The notes under the pieces are model-generated. The model did not search any database, had not been told where the DNA came from, and worked only from the letters and a program-made list of their open reading frames with translations. A DNA stretch of 64,000 nucleotides, taken from assembly GCA_045631205.1 (NCBI GenBank), contig JAZQUI010000023.1, forward strand, positions 28,769 to 92,768, read 5' to 3'. Every line of letters begins with the position of its first letter. The first letter of the stretch is position 1. The DNA comes from HGM04593 sp045631205. GTDB taxonomy: Bacteria > Bacteroidota > Bacteroidia > Bacteroidales > Bacteroidaceae. The translations under genes were made by a program, and so were the position numbers. Positions 23,213 through 32,298 of this stretch are shown here, piece by piece.

Positions 23213-24136
23213 TTATTTAATTCGTTTAATTTTGCTCAAATCTATTTTACTGCCAAGATATTCGTAATATTCGGGTGTAAAACTGCCATAACCTGTTGAA
23301 AATGTGAGTTCTCCGAATTTTGGCTTGTTGTCAATTTCATAGAAATCAACCCTTACCTCGGGAAAATCTTTTGATAGAATTCTTGCATATTCCAACATCT
23401 TATCCAAACTTGCAGGGCGTGGGAAATTTGGATATGATTTTTCTGCTTTATAACCTTTAAGGTTTTGTTGCGAGATATTGTTCCAGTTTATATCAAATAG
23501 TTCTCTATTGAGTTTGAATTTTCCCCTGTTAAATGTTACAAGTATTGATAGTGGTTCACCATTTATACACCAAATCTTGAAATCAACCATTGAGTCTTTT
23601 GATATTTGGTTCAGTTCCTCGCTTTGATGTAATAATTCTTCTGCGATAATACATCTTTTAATACCAAGATAATGCAACTGTGCCGCAGCATGACCAAATG
23701 GGCGTTTTATCCAATTTTTTAACATTTTCTTTGTTTTTTCAATGTTAAGCTTGGTCTTATCCTTAACAAGCATTACAGTTGCCCACCCATTGTTTCCTTT
23801 CAATACGAATTCATTCGGTAGCGAGTCAAAATCTATATTATCGGGGTTTTCCCACATTCCATACAATTTTACAAGTGTTTCTTCGCAACCTTTCTCTTTT
23901 ATGTACTCTCTCACTCGGTATTTATCGGCACATCTTGTCCACAGGCTTGTATCGCAATGTAGTTGCATCCATGCAATTTTTTCAATTAGGTTTTTGGGAT
24001 TTTCCCAGTTAATGTTGCGCCCAAAGACTTTTTTATATACAATGTTTGCAGCAAGTTTGGGATTGATTTTGCATAATAATTTATTTCTATGATATAGATA
24101 CTCTCTATAAATTGATATGATAAAATCCTTTGCCAT
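23213..24136 (-). CDS. TupA-like ATP-grasp protein
   Basis: A 307-aa protein of the family first noted for teichuronopeptide synthesis (TupA-like ATP-grasp). Signature segments are NPKNLIEKIAWMQLHCD, CADKYRVREYIKEKG, LPNEFVLKGNNGWATVMLVKDK and VRVDFYEIDNKPKFGELTFS. Such proteins may ligate an amino acid to an acidic sugar of a surface polysaccharide. That role is family-based inference and fits the uronic-acid dehydrogenase next door. Confidence 0.82.
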   Translation of the reverse strand: MAKDFIISIYREYLYHRNKLLCKINPKLAANIVYKKVFGRNINWENPKNLIEKIAWMQLHCDTSLWTRCADKYRVREYIKEKGCEETLVKLYGMWENPDNIDFDSLPNEFVLKGNNGWATVMLVKDKTKLNIEKTKKMLKNWIKRPFGHAAAQLHYLGIKRCIIAEELLHQSEELNQISKDSMVDFKIWCINGEPLSILVTFNRGKFKLNRELFDINWNNISQQNLKGYKAEKSYPNFPRPASLDKMLEYARILSKDFPEVRVDFYEIDNKPKFGELTFSTGYGSFTPEYYEYLGSKIDLSKIKRIK

Positions 24137-24138
24137 GA

Positions 24139-25197
24139 TTATAATAATTTTTTATATGTTTTTAATAACTCTTTTGCAACTTCTAAAGGTTGGTGCTTCT
24201 TTGAGATAGTGATTCTTTTTTCTCTTGTTTCTCCCAAACTTTTGTTATCTATTGTTTTTCTCAAAACTTCGTATAATTCCTCTTTGTTACCTGGATTAAT
24301 TAAAACACCCGCTTCTTCGTTTGTGATAATTTCGGGTATTCCACCTACTGTGGTAGAAATAATATAATGTCCGTAACTCAATGCTTCGAGTATTGATATT
24401 GGTAGTCCTTCAATGTATGATGGTAATATGTATATATCGCAATCATTAAACAAAGATATTTTTTTATTACCACCCACCCATCCTTCATATATTATAATAT
24501 CTTGGAGTGAGTTCTTTTCTATTATGGCATTTAGCTTTTCTGTCTCTCCACCGCCACCAATGTGCAGAACCATTTTGCCGTTGAATTCGCTTTTGTGCTC
24601 TTTTATTACATCTACAAGGTCGTATATACCTTTATTCTTGCAAACTTGTCCCAAAAATAGAATATGCTTGCAATTGTTATTTTTTGTGGTTTCAATGTAT
24701 TGTGGTGCTTCTATTATGTTATTTATCTGCACAACATTTCTGCAACCAACTTTTTCTTTGAAGAAATTCTCCCAATATTGAGTTAATGCTACAATAATAT
24801 CGCACCTGTCGAGCATTAACTTTATCCATTTTGGATTTGTTTCATAATATTTGGCAAAACCGCCTCCGTGAATATGCATAACAACTTTCCTGTTATACAT
24901 TTTTGCAATCTTCATAAATAAAACAGAATGCAGGAAACTACGGTACGAGGCAGAATGTATATGAACTATTTTTATATTTCTGTTAAATAGTAATTTGAAA
25001 AATAATTTAATTAGTGATATTAAAATTGAAAAACGCCTTGTAATAATACTATTTCCTTTCATTAAAGGCAAGAACTGAAATTTTTCAAACACACATTTGT
25101 CATAATTGTATATGACTTGCATTACACCTCCTTTGGGCGGTATATAATGTGGGGCTATTGTGAGAATCTGCTCACATATTTCTTTATTTATAAGCAT
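24139..25197 (-). CDS. GT4 family glycosyltransferase
   Basis: A 352-aa GT-B enzyme. The N-terminal glycine-rich acceptor loop is PPKGGVMQVIYN, and the C-terminal donor site holds ILFLGQVCKNKGIYDLV and YIEGLPISILEALSYG, an E-x7-E motif typical of GT4. It adds a sugar to the repeat unit in the cytoplasm. It starts 11 nt after the second GT4 gene upstream. Confidence 0.9.
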   Translation of the reverse strand: MLINKEICEQILTIAPHYIPPKGGVMQVIYNYDKCVFEKFQFLPLMKGNSIITRRFSILISLIKLFFKLLFNRNIKIVHIHSASYRSFLHSVLFMKIAKMYNRKVVMHIHGGGFAKYYETNPKWIKLMLDRCDIIVALTQYWENFFKEKVGCRNVVQINNIIEAPQYIETTKNNNCKHILFLGQVCKNKGIYDLVDVIKEHKSEFNGKMVLHIGGGGETEKLNAIIEKNSLQDIIIYEGWVGGNKKISLFNDCDIYILPSYIEGLPISILEALSYGHYIISTTVGGIPEIITNEEAGVLINPGNKEELYEVLRKTIDNKSLGETREKRITISKKHQPLEVAKELLKTYKKLL

Positions 25198-25208
25198 TAT
25201 TTACCTAA

Positions 25209-26393
25209 TTAGAATATTTCTAAATATTTTTTTATCTCATCTGTATTGTCTTTTGCGTCGGCAGCAATGTTCCTTATGATGCTTTTGCGCAGATGGTCAT
25301 TTTTAAGCATTTCACTAATTCCATTGGCAAGGCTTTCGGGTGTCATTTCTGTAATGATGCCTGTTTCTTTGTCTTTTATGGCATCTGTAACTGTGCTGTA
25401 ATTTGTTGCAACGATGGGCTTGCTCAATAGTTTTGCTTCATCAAGTACAATTGATTTTCCTTCATATTTAGAGGATTGCACTATAACATCGGCATAATGC
25501 ATATATTTATATGGGTTTATCTGTGCGCCGATAAAATACATATAATCATCCAGCCCTGCATCGGATTTCTGTTTCTCTAAATCTTCTCTAATCTTTCCAT
25601 CTCCAATAATGTACCATACGAAATCTATATTCTGCTTTTTAAACTCTTTTGCAGCCTTTATTGCGAGGTCATATGCTTTTATTGGGTCGAGTCTTCCAAC
25701 TGAAAGTATTTTCTTTTTACTCTCATTTTTGAATAAAGGGTCGTCTAGCTCCTCTTTTGATAAGGATATTATTAGTTCTTGTGATGTTACATTTTCCAAT
25801 ACCAAGAATTTACTACTATTGATGGTTTGGAAATTTTTTACTAATGATTCCTTGCATATATTTGATATTGTAACAACGTAGTCGGCTTTTTCAAAATAGT
25901 GTTTATCAAAACTTGAACAAAGTCCACACTTGTCATACACGGTGTGCATCCATAGTATTTTCTTTTTTGCTTTTATTTTGTCAATCACAAAATAGCTGGC
26001 ACTTCCCTCTATGTATGAAACCGCAACATCGTATTCTTTCTCAATGGCAGGGATATCATCTTTCCATCTTGTCCACAAGTTCTGAATAACCGCATTTTTT
26101 CTATTTATGGTGTTGGAGAGTATTGTGCGTAATATTTTTTTTATCCAATATTCAATGCCGTGTTTTTGAAAGAAACGAATATCAGATATTTTCTTAGACA
26201 AACAGGTGTAGGGAAAGGGTACCTCCATTATATTGACATTCGATGGCACTTGTTTTAGAAATAGTCCGGTTTTTTTTAGAAGAAACAGGTCTATTTCATA
26301 TTTTTCAGGCGGGAGCAGATTCAAAAGTGATACAAGGCTTTTCTCTGCACCACCTATATTCAAAGAATTGATTATAAATAAAATCCTTTTCAT
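25209..26393 (-). CDS. GT4 family glycosyltransferase
   Basis: A 394-aa GT-B enzyme with opening ILFIINSLNIGGAEKSLVSLLN, the typical GGAEK loop of GT4 enzymes, and a donor site SVGRLDPIKAYDLAI...YEGKSIVLDEAKLLSKPIVATNY. Sugar specificity is unknown. It lies between the polymerase gene and the second GT4 gene with 15- and 11-nt gaps. Confidence 0.9.
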   Translation of the reverse strand: MKRILFIINSLNIGGAEKSLVSLLNLLPPEKYEIDLFLLKKTGLFLKQVPSNVNIMEVPFPYTCLSKKISDIRFFQKHGIEYWIKKILRTILSNTINRKNAVIQNLWTRWKDDIPAIEKEYDVAVSYIEGSASYFVIDKIKAKKKILWMHTVYDKCGLCSSFDKHYFEKADYVVTISNICKESLVKNFQTINSSKFLVLENVTSQELIISLSKEELDDPLFKNESKKKILSVGRLDPIKAYDLAIKAAKEFKKQNIDFVWYIIGDGKIREDLEKQKSDAGLDDYMYFIGAQINPYKYMHYADVIVQSSKYEGKSIVLDEAKLLSKPIVATNYSTVTDAIKDKETGIITEMTPESLANGISEMLKNDHLRKSIIRNIAADAKDNTDEIKKYLEIF

Positions 26394-26408
26394 GTATTAA
26401 CCGTTTAT

Positions 26409-27770
26409 TTATTGTTCTGTTCTTATATGTGCCTCTTTTTTTCTTATATAAATTATTCTTGTAAGATATCCAAGAATCGGCATAATATAGTACCAAGCAT
26501 TGCCCACCCATGCACCAATTAGGTAAAAAATATACATTATTACAAAGAATATACCCATATATGCATATTGTGGAGCATACATACGGTTCTTGAAGAAGTA
26601 TAGGATGTTGTTTATAAAGAATAATAGAATTGTAATGGCATATACAAGACCAAACTCAACACCTATCCAGCATATATAACTTTCCATTCCAAGCAGTCCC
26701 TCGTGTTTTCCTTCTCTCATGATAAAGTTGTTGGCATATCCTATTCCGTGACCAAAGAACGGTCTTTCTTTCAAAAACTCCATGGCTGTTGCCATTTGCA
26801 TCGCGCGAGCATCTACACTACTACCACCAAATTTCTCATTACCTTCAGCGGTGGGGAATATAACATCCACAATAGAGTAATATATCTCTGAAATAAGTTC
26901 GGTGATAGAGTCGGGTAGCATGGGGGTTAAGCAAACCGTTGTAATTAGTCCTATTAATGAATATTTAATAGTTGTGTTTACCCCCTTGTATATTATAAGA
27001 TAAAGAAACAGGCATAGCAAAAAAGGAACAATTGCTGCACGTGTTCCGGTGAGGAAGATGTTTACAAAAAGCATTGCAATCGCTATTAACTGCAATTTAC
27101 CTTTCTTCTTGTTGAGAAAGAAACCGCACATGAAAAATACTGCACACGCAAGTCCATAAACCGATGATGATATATTTGTCGCAGTTACGCGAAAAGCACG
27201 ATACGTTTCGGCACCCTCGAAAAAGAAACGGTCTTCCAGACCAACGGCATCAAGAACAGGATTAGTCCTTGTAAATGCAGTAAGAAGACCATATGATGTT
27301 ACAATAATAGTGAAAGGGAGCAGGGTATAAAATAAAGAGTCGTTTCCATTTCTTTTAGCTTCTTTGTATCCAATCTTGTCGGTACTTGTATTTAGAGAAA
27401 ACCAACCTGCATAAAATAAAAAGAATGTTCTGAGAAAGTATTTAAGTCCTTCCCACATACCCTTCGTAGGCCCCTGAAATTCGTCGAGCAGGCCGATTAT
27501 AAGGCATACAATAAGAATTGCCGTAAGGTTCTTGAATAGCGGACATTCCGTGAACCTTTTTATTTTTAATTCCCCATGATATGCCATTGAGAATATAAAG
27601 GCTGCTGTGTATAGCATAAATCCCATAAGAAGCGAAATGGGGATAACGTTTATGTTGCCCGGGACAAAAAATACCCCCAATAACAGATATAGCAAACGCT
27701 TTAATCCTTTATTCTTGAATATGAGAAATGCAAATATGAGATATGTGCTGGCTAATATCGTGTATATCAT
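26409..27770 (-). CDS. O-antigen/capsule polymerase-like membrane protein (Wzy)
   Basis: A 453-aa protein with ten or more hydrophobic helices across its whole length. It has a long non-hydrophobic loop near residues 300-360 (FPTAEGNEKFGGSSVDARAMQMATAMEFLKERPFFGHGIGYANNF). The segment RPFFGHGIG is the conserved motif of O-antigen ligase/polymerase (Wzy_C) proteins. It should join repeat units in the periplasm. The call rests on topology, that motif and cluster context. Confidence 0.85.
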   Translation of the reverse strand: MIYTILASTYLIFAFLIFKNKGLKRLLYLLLGVFFVPGNINVIPISLLMGFMLYTAAFIFSMAYHGELKIKRFTECPLFKNLTAILIVCLIIGLLDEFQGPTKGMWEGLKYFLRTFFLFYAGWFSLNTSTDKIGYKEAKRNGNDSLFYTLLPFTIIVTSYGLLTAFTRTNPVLDAVGLEDRFFFEGAETYRAFRVTATNISSSVYGLACAVFFMCGFFLNKKKGKLQLIAIAMLFVNIFLTGTRAAIVPFLLCLFLYLIIYKGVNTTIKYSLIGLITTVCLTPMLPDSITELISEIYYSIVDVIFPTAEGNEKFGGSSVDARAMQMATAMEFLKERPFFGHGIGYANNFIMREGKHEGLLGMESYICWIGVEFGLVYAITILLFFINNILYFFKNRMYAPQYAYMGIFFVIMYIFYLIGAWVGNAWYYIMPILGYLTRIIYIRKKEAHIRTEQ

Positions 27771-27774
27771 ATTG

Positions 27775-28881
27775 TTATTTTAGGTTATTTGTAAGGAAAT
27801 CATAACTTGCAGAACGCATATTATGCAAGCTGTTGTTTATCTTTCCCCAATCAAAGATATACTCTGCTTCCAATGGATTCAACTGTTTGTCAAGTCCTAT
27901 GTTGTTCAACAAATCGGCCATTCGTGATATGTTACTGTTTTTGTAATACGTTACAAAAGGACGGTTGAATATTACGCTGAACGATGTAGCGTGGAATGAG
28001 TTTGTAACAATGAATTCAGCGTTTTTTATTAAGTTTACAAATTCTTGAGGGCCGGCATTGGAAATGTTTTTGTCGGCATATGGGCATTTTGACGCGCCAT
28101 TTACCGAGATAATTCTCAAACCATGCTCTTTTGAGAGTCTTTTTGCTTCCTCCTTTAGGCGGTTGTCATTGAGTGTGAGGTCATAGACAAGTATATATTT
28201 CTCATTTATAACCCTTTCTTTTCCGGCAAAATCACTCCATTGTTTCTGCGATAGCAGATACACGGGGTCCACAACTTCAATACCCTCAACTCCAATGGTT
28301 TTAAGTATATTAACGCCGGTCTTTTCCCTCACCGATATTGCATTGAATGTGTCGAGCCATTGTTTCATCTCTTTTCGGTTTTCTTCGGGTACTTCGGGTA
28401 TGCCAAAACTTGCAGCATATGCCATGCGTTTTGTGCTTTTCTCTCCGAATTGCAGAAAGTATCCGGGGTCCTTGCCATTGGGAAGGCGACAATTCCAAAT
28501 TTGGTCACTGCCGGCAATATATGCATCGGCTGCAGGTGCGCCGGCTACAAGTTCTTCGTATGAGTTGTAGCGGCGTGTTAATTTTAAGAAATTTCTTGTA
28601 AATATATCAAATGCCTTTTTTCTTCCATATGTTGCGTATCTTCTTGGTGCATAGTAACAGCATAAAAGAAAATATAGCAACGGGTTGTTTTTTGCATATT
28701 TATAGTATTTATTTCCCTCTCCTATAAACCAGAATTTGTAATGTACTCGCATATATGCGGGTTTGTAGTCTATTATTTCTACATTATGTCCTTGCGAAAC
28801 AAGGTATTCCTGTAATGCGTAGGCTTGCAGGCTGGCACCGTAGTTATATACATCGTGGCAAGTTATGGTCTTTATATTCAT
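27775..28881 (-). CDS. Polysaccharide pyruvyltransferase family protein
   Basis: A 368-aa CsaB/WcaK-type protein. The opening TCHDVYNYGASLQAYALQEYL and the motifs AYIAGSDQIWNCRL, YAASFGIP and NSFHATSFSVIFNRPFVTY are family hallmarks. Members transfer pyruvate from PEP to a sugar, giving acidic ketals on surface polymers. A second copy lies at 30078; an FrhB-like gene sits between them. Confidence 0.9.
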   Translation of the reverse strand: MNIKTITCHDVYNYGASLQAYALQEYLVSQGHNVEIIDYKPAYMRVHYKFWFIGEGNKYYKYAKNNPLLYFLLCCYYAPRRYATYGRKKAFDIFTRNFLKLTRRYNSYEELVAGAPAADAYIAGSDQIWNCRLPNGKDPGYFLQFGEKSTKRMAYAASFGIPEVPEENRKEMKQWLDTFNAISVREKTGVNILKTIGVEGIEVVDPVYLLSQKQWSDFAGKERVINEKYILVYDLTLNDNRLKEEAKRLSKEHGLRIISVNGASKCPYADKNISNAGPQEFVNLIKNAEFIVTNSFHATSFSVIFNRPFVTYYKNSNISRMADLLNNIGLDKQLNPLEAEYIFDWGKINNSLHNMRSASYDFLTNNLK

Positions 28882-28893
28882 AAGATTTAATGT

Positions 28894-30069
28894 TTATTTT
28901 ATGAATCTTTTAATAATGTTTTTTATTGTGCGGCCGGGGTTTGTCAATCGGCTTATAAGCCTTTTGCGGTTCTTCTCGCGTTGTAATACTGCGTGAAGTT
29001 CGTGTATTGTTGTTTCTTTGTCTTCGAGCATCTTTTTAAGAGTCTTGAACAGCCTTTTTCTTTTTACCGGTTTTTTTATTTGTCCTTCGGCTACAACTTC
29101 AAAGGGTTCTTCAATAAGAGTGCAATTACACTTCTTTAGAATTTCGTTGCCGCGGATGGTAAATGCTGCTGCGCCACTTGTTCCTTTTTCGTCGGCACGG
29201 TACTTTTTGCCCCATAGGTCGCCCAAGCGTATATCGGCAGCCGAATGGTTGTATTTGTATTTGCAATTGTCGTAGCAAGCCTTCCCCAAGCAACTATCGC
29301 TCAGGAATAGATAGAAGAATGTGCAACCTTGTGAGTATCTCACACAATTTGTCTCATTTTCTCCTTCTATGCGTACTGCATAGCTATCGTGCCATCCGTT
29401 TTCTTTGTTACGCCACGATGCGTGCTTTGTTTTTCCTGTAGATTTTTCAACTTCGGCAACATATTTATCCCATCCCAGTTTAGATGGAACCCCGTGACAG
29501 AAGAAATCTACAAGGACAAAGTTATCTTCAACTTTGAAGCGTCTTATATAGCGGCGGAACGAGTCTATTTGGCAGGGTGTACCAATGATTAGGTTTTTCT
29601 CTTTGCGGTTTACAGCCTTAAACCCATCTACTGTGTAGCTTTGTATATATTTGCTACCCATAGATGCTGCAAATTCTTCCTCGTTTGCAGCAACGTAGTG
29701 CTCGGCTCTGTTCTCTTTTGCATTGTAGCGCACGGCACAGGCCTTGTAACCCTCTTTAATGAGGTAACGTCCAATTTCGTAGCCTACGCCCCCCGATGAG
29801 CATTTGCGTCGCACCTCACTGTCGTTGCTCCATGCAGCATAGCTTGCAACAATGCTGTTCTCTGTGGATAGCCTTTCGTCCTTTATAGAGCATACGCTTA
29901 CACAGGAACCGCAATTGGTACATGCGTCTATATCTGTTATTGCCGGTTCGTAAAAACCGCTTTTATTGAGTTTTATGTCAATTATTTTTTTAGGGCACAC
30001 CACTGAACACAAACCGCAGCCATAGCAACCGGTTGTGCCATATATACTATTGGACTTGTTGGTATTCAT
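28894..30069 (-). CDS. FrhB-like protein with two [4Fe-4S] ferredoxin motifs
   Basis: A 391-aa protein of the F420 hydrogenase/dehydrogenase beta-subunit family. Residues 10-70 hold two 4Fe-4S motifs, CYGCGLCSVVCPKK and CTNCGSCVSVC. The rest shows the FrhB_FdhB N and C domains (CSSGGVGYEI, IIGTPCQIDSFRRYI, DFFCHGVPS, IRLGDLWG). In polysaccharide clusters such proteins accompany pyruvyltransferases; their reaction is not established. It implies an electron-transfer step on a sugar or pyruvyl intermediate, which is inference. Confidence 0.88.
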   Translation of the reverse strand: MNTNKSNSIYGTTGCYGCGLCSVVCPKKIIDIKLNKSGFYEPAITDIDACTNCGSCVSVCSIKDERLSTENSIVASYAAWSNDSEVRRKCSSGGVGYEIGRYLIKEGYKACAVRYNAKENRAEHYVAANEEEFAASMGSKYIQSYTVDGFKAVNRKEKNLIIGTPCQIDSFRRYIRRFKVEDNFVLVDFFCHGVPSKLGWDKYVAEVEKSTGKTKHASWRNKENGWHDSYAVRIEGENETNCVRYSQGCTFFYLFLSDSCLGKACYDNCKYKYNHSAADIRLGDLWGKKYRADEKGTSGAAAFTIRGNEILKKCNCTLIEEPFEVVAEGQIKKPVKRKRLFKTLKKMLEDKETTIHELHAVLQREKNRKRLISRLTNPGRTIKNIIKRFIK

Positions 30070-30077
30070 AGACTCTA

Positions 30078-31220
30078 TTATATGTTTCTTCTTAGGAATT
30101 CTCTTGCGTGTTCTCTCACTTCTGCTATTCTCTCGTAGAGGTTGTTTTTATTAATCTTTTCGTTGTTGAGTTCTGCAAAATCTTTAGATAAATCGCTCGG
30201 CAGCAGATGATTTGGCTGTCCAACAATGTTTAGCAGATTGGTTATTCTATTGCCGGTTTTAGAAATGGGCTGAATGTATGAGAAGAAGTTCTTCGCTCCC
30301 ATAAGCATTGCAAATACACTGCCGTGGAACGAATCGGTAATAACCATATCGGCATTGTCGAAATATCCGAGGAATTCTCTTGGACCTATATTATTGTCCA
30401 AAATGTAGTTGGGGCTGTTGGCATCCAATGTTGGGCCTTTGAGTATTACAAGTTTCTTGCCGCTTTCTTTACTCATTCTTATAGCAAAATCTACCAAAGG
30501 CTTGTTGTTTGTAAGAGAGAACAGCAAGATGTAGTTTTCTTTGATTTCGGGTGCTATTGCAAGGTCTTTCCATTCTTCAATGTCGAGCAGGAATGTGGGG
30601 TCGGCAACAACCTCTATTTTTTTGTCTTTTATGAAGCTCTCAAGCAGTTTTTTACCCTCTATTTCGCGCACTGAAATTGCTTCGTATGATGCAAGCCATT
30701 TCTTGAAATCGCTCTTTTCCCTTTCGCTGAGTTCTGTTACACCTATGCTGGTCGCGTATGAAATCTTTTTGCTTCCTTCGGGTGCAAATGTAAGAAAAAA
30801 CGGTTCTATGCTGAAGGGGTGCATTGGACTCCATATTTGGTCGCTGCCCGAAATATAAACATCGTATTTGGGAGTATCTTTATAAACGTATCTTACTTTA
30901 CGGTATTCCTTGGAGTATTTTATATCCTTAAAAAAGTCTGCAAACCTTTGTTTTGAAACTTCCGAAGCATAACCTTTTTTATTTTTCCTGCCCAATAGTG
31001 CTTTTATCGATTCGCATATTCTGTTTTTTAATGAATGCTGCTTGCTGCGGTAGGGAGGGTAGTGGCTGTCGTATATGAAATGGTCGTGCACGGGACGCAG
31101 AATATCAATGATTTCTACATCATTTCCTGCCTTCTCAAGATATTTGTAGAGTGCATATGCTTGCAAACTGCCACCGAAATTAGAACTCTTATGTATGGTT
31201 GCAATACCTATTCTTTTCAT
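30078..31220 (-). CDS. Polysaccharide pyruvyltransferase family protein
   Basis: A 380-aa protein with the same architecture as the one at 27775: TIHKSSNFGGSLQAYALYKYL at the start, VYISGSDQIWSPMHP, YATSIGVTEL and TDSFHGSVFAML. The two copies are clearly divergent, so they probably act on different sugars rather than being a recent duplication. It starts 54 nt after the MurB-like gene. Confidence 0.9.
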   Translation of the reverse strand: MKRIGIATIHKSSNFGGSLQAYALYKYLEKAGNDVEIIDILRPVHDHFIYDSHYPPYRSKQHSLKNRICESIKALLGRKNKKGYASEVSKQRFADFFKDIKYSKEYRKVRYVYKDTPKYDVYISGSDQIWSPMHPFSIEPFFLTFAPEGSKKISYATSIGVTELSEREKSDFKKWLASYEAISVREIEGKKLLESFIKDKKIEVVADPTFLLDIEEWKDLAIAPEIKENYILLFSLTNNKPLVDFAIRMSKESGKKLVILKGPTLDANSPNYILDNNIGPREFLGYFDNADMVITDSFHGSVFAMLMGAKNFFSYIQPISKTGNRITNLLNIVGQPNHLLPSDLSKDFAELNNEKINKNNLYERIAEVREHAREFLRRNI

Positions 31221-31274
31221 GTTGCTTTCTTCTTGCGTGAGATGTTGTATATTACATTACTGGAATAATAAACC

Positions 31275-32288
31275 TTATTGATTTTTAATTATTTCAATTT
31301 CTATTTTATCTGTTTTGAAAACTTCTCGCATAAATTTTATGTAATCGGGGAATGCTTTGTCTGCTCCTTCGTCAATCCACATAAATGTAATTATGCTTTT
31401 GTCTGATATATAATTACTGATATGTGAGTATCCGGTTATTCTACATATAAAGTCTTTATATCTTTTCTTGCGTATAAAAGTATCCTTTTCTATAAGATTT
31501 ACATACAATTTATAAATGCGACTTGCCAACATATAGTGTATAGGCATATTTCCGTTACAGAAACATCTATTGACAGTGCATCCTAAATTATGTGCTTTAC
31601 CCTCAAGATTTTTTTTTCTTCTTGCATTTGTGTTTGCTGCAATTTTTTCAAGTTCATCGGCATTCCCTTTGCCGACTTTTAATTTTGCTTTTATTATTAC
31701 CCCTTTGAGTGTCTTATCTTTTAATATAGAGGTTCTGTACTTGAAATTAAAGTCTTCATAGGTCATTTCTCTAACACTGCCATCTTCTGTAACAACCGTT
31801 GCGCTGATAAGTAGTGATGATATACTATTATTCAAACAAGAGCTGTTATTGTGTATGGCTCCGGCAACAGTTCCGGGTAATTGATGTAAATGCTCAAAGC
31901 CTTCAATACCTTGGTGTGTCAGTTCTTTTGCCATCTGTGATACAGACGTGCCACATTCTGCAAGGATAGTGTCGTTGAGTATTTCAAATTTTTTACATCT
32001 GGCTGTATTTACAATTACAGAAATATTGCAGTCATTAATTATATAAATATTAGATGTGTGTCCAATAACTAAAAAATTAATGTTATTACCATAAATGAAT
32101 TGTATGGTTTTTTGGAGAGCTTCGTTGTCAGACGGAGTTATAAAAACGGAGCAGATACCACCTCGATGTATCCACGTTTTTTTCTTTAAATCAACATCTC
32201 TTTCATAGTCGATATTGTTGTTATTTAGAAACTCCAACAACTTTTGAATTATATGCTCGTTGTTATTGTATGTTTGGTACATAGCCAT
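31275..32288 (-). CDS. MurB-like FAD-binding protein in capsule cluster
   Basis: A 337-aa protein with the FAD-binding features of UDP-N-acetylmuramate dehydrogenase: VIGHTSNIYI near residue 76 (MurB has GxGSN) and LHQLPGTVAGAIHNNSS near 140 (MurB GIPGTVGGA). The MurB catalytic serine region appears as HNLGCTVNR, with Cys237 where MurB has GS. It is unlikely to be the cell's MurB given the location and divergence. A role in reducing an enolpyruvyl or similar group on a capsule sugar is possible. Confidence 0.75.
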   Translation of the reverse strand: MAMYQTYNNNEHIIQKLLEFLNNNNIDYERDVDLKKKTWIHRGGICSVFITPSDNEALQKTIQFIYGNNINFLVIGHTSNIYIINDCNISVIVNTARCKKFEILNDTILAECGTSVSQMAKELTHQGIEGFEHLHQLPGTVAGAIHNNSSCLNNSISSLLISATVVTEDGSVREMTYEDFNFKYRTSILKDKTLKGVIIKAKLKVGKGNADELEKIAANTNARRKKNLEGKAHNLGCTVNRCFCNGNMPIHYMLASRIYKLYVNLIEKDTFIRKKRYKDFICRITGYSHISNYISDKSIITFMWIDEGADKAFPDYIKFMREVFKTDKIEIEIIKNQ

Positions 32289-32298
32289 TTATCTGATA

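Noticed and set aside
31275..32288. Housekeeping murB
   Set aside because: Location within the capsule operon, weak overall similarity and the Ser-to-Cys change argue against it; not settled without the rest of the genome.
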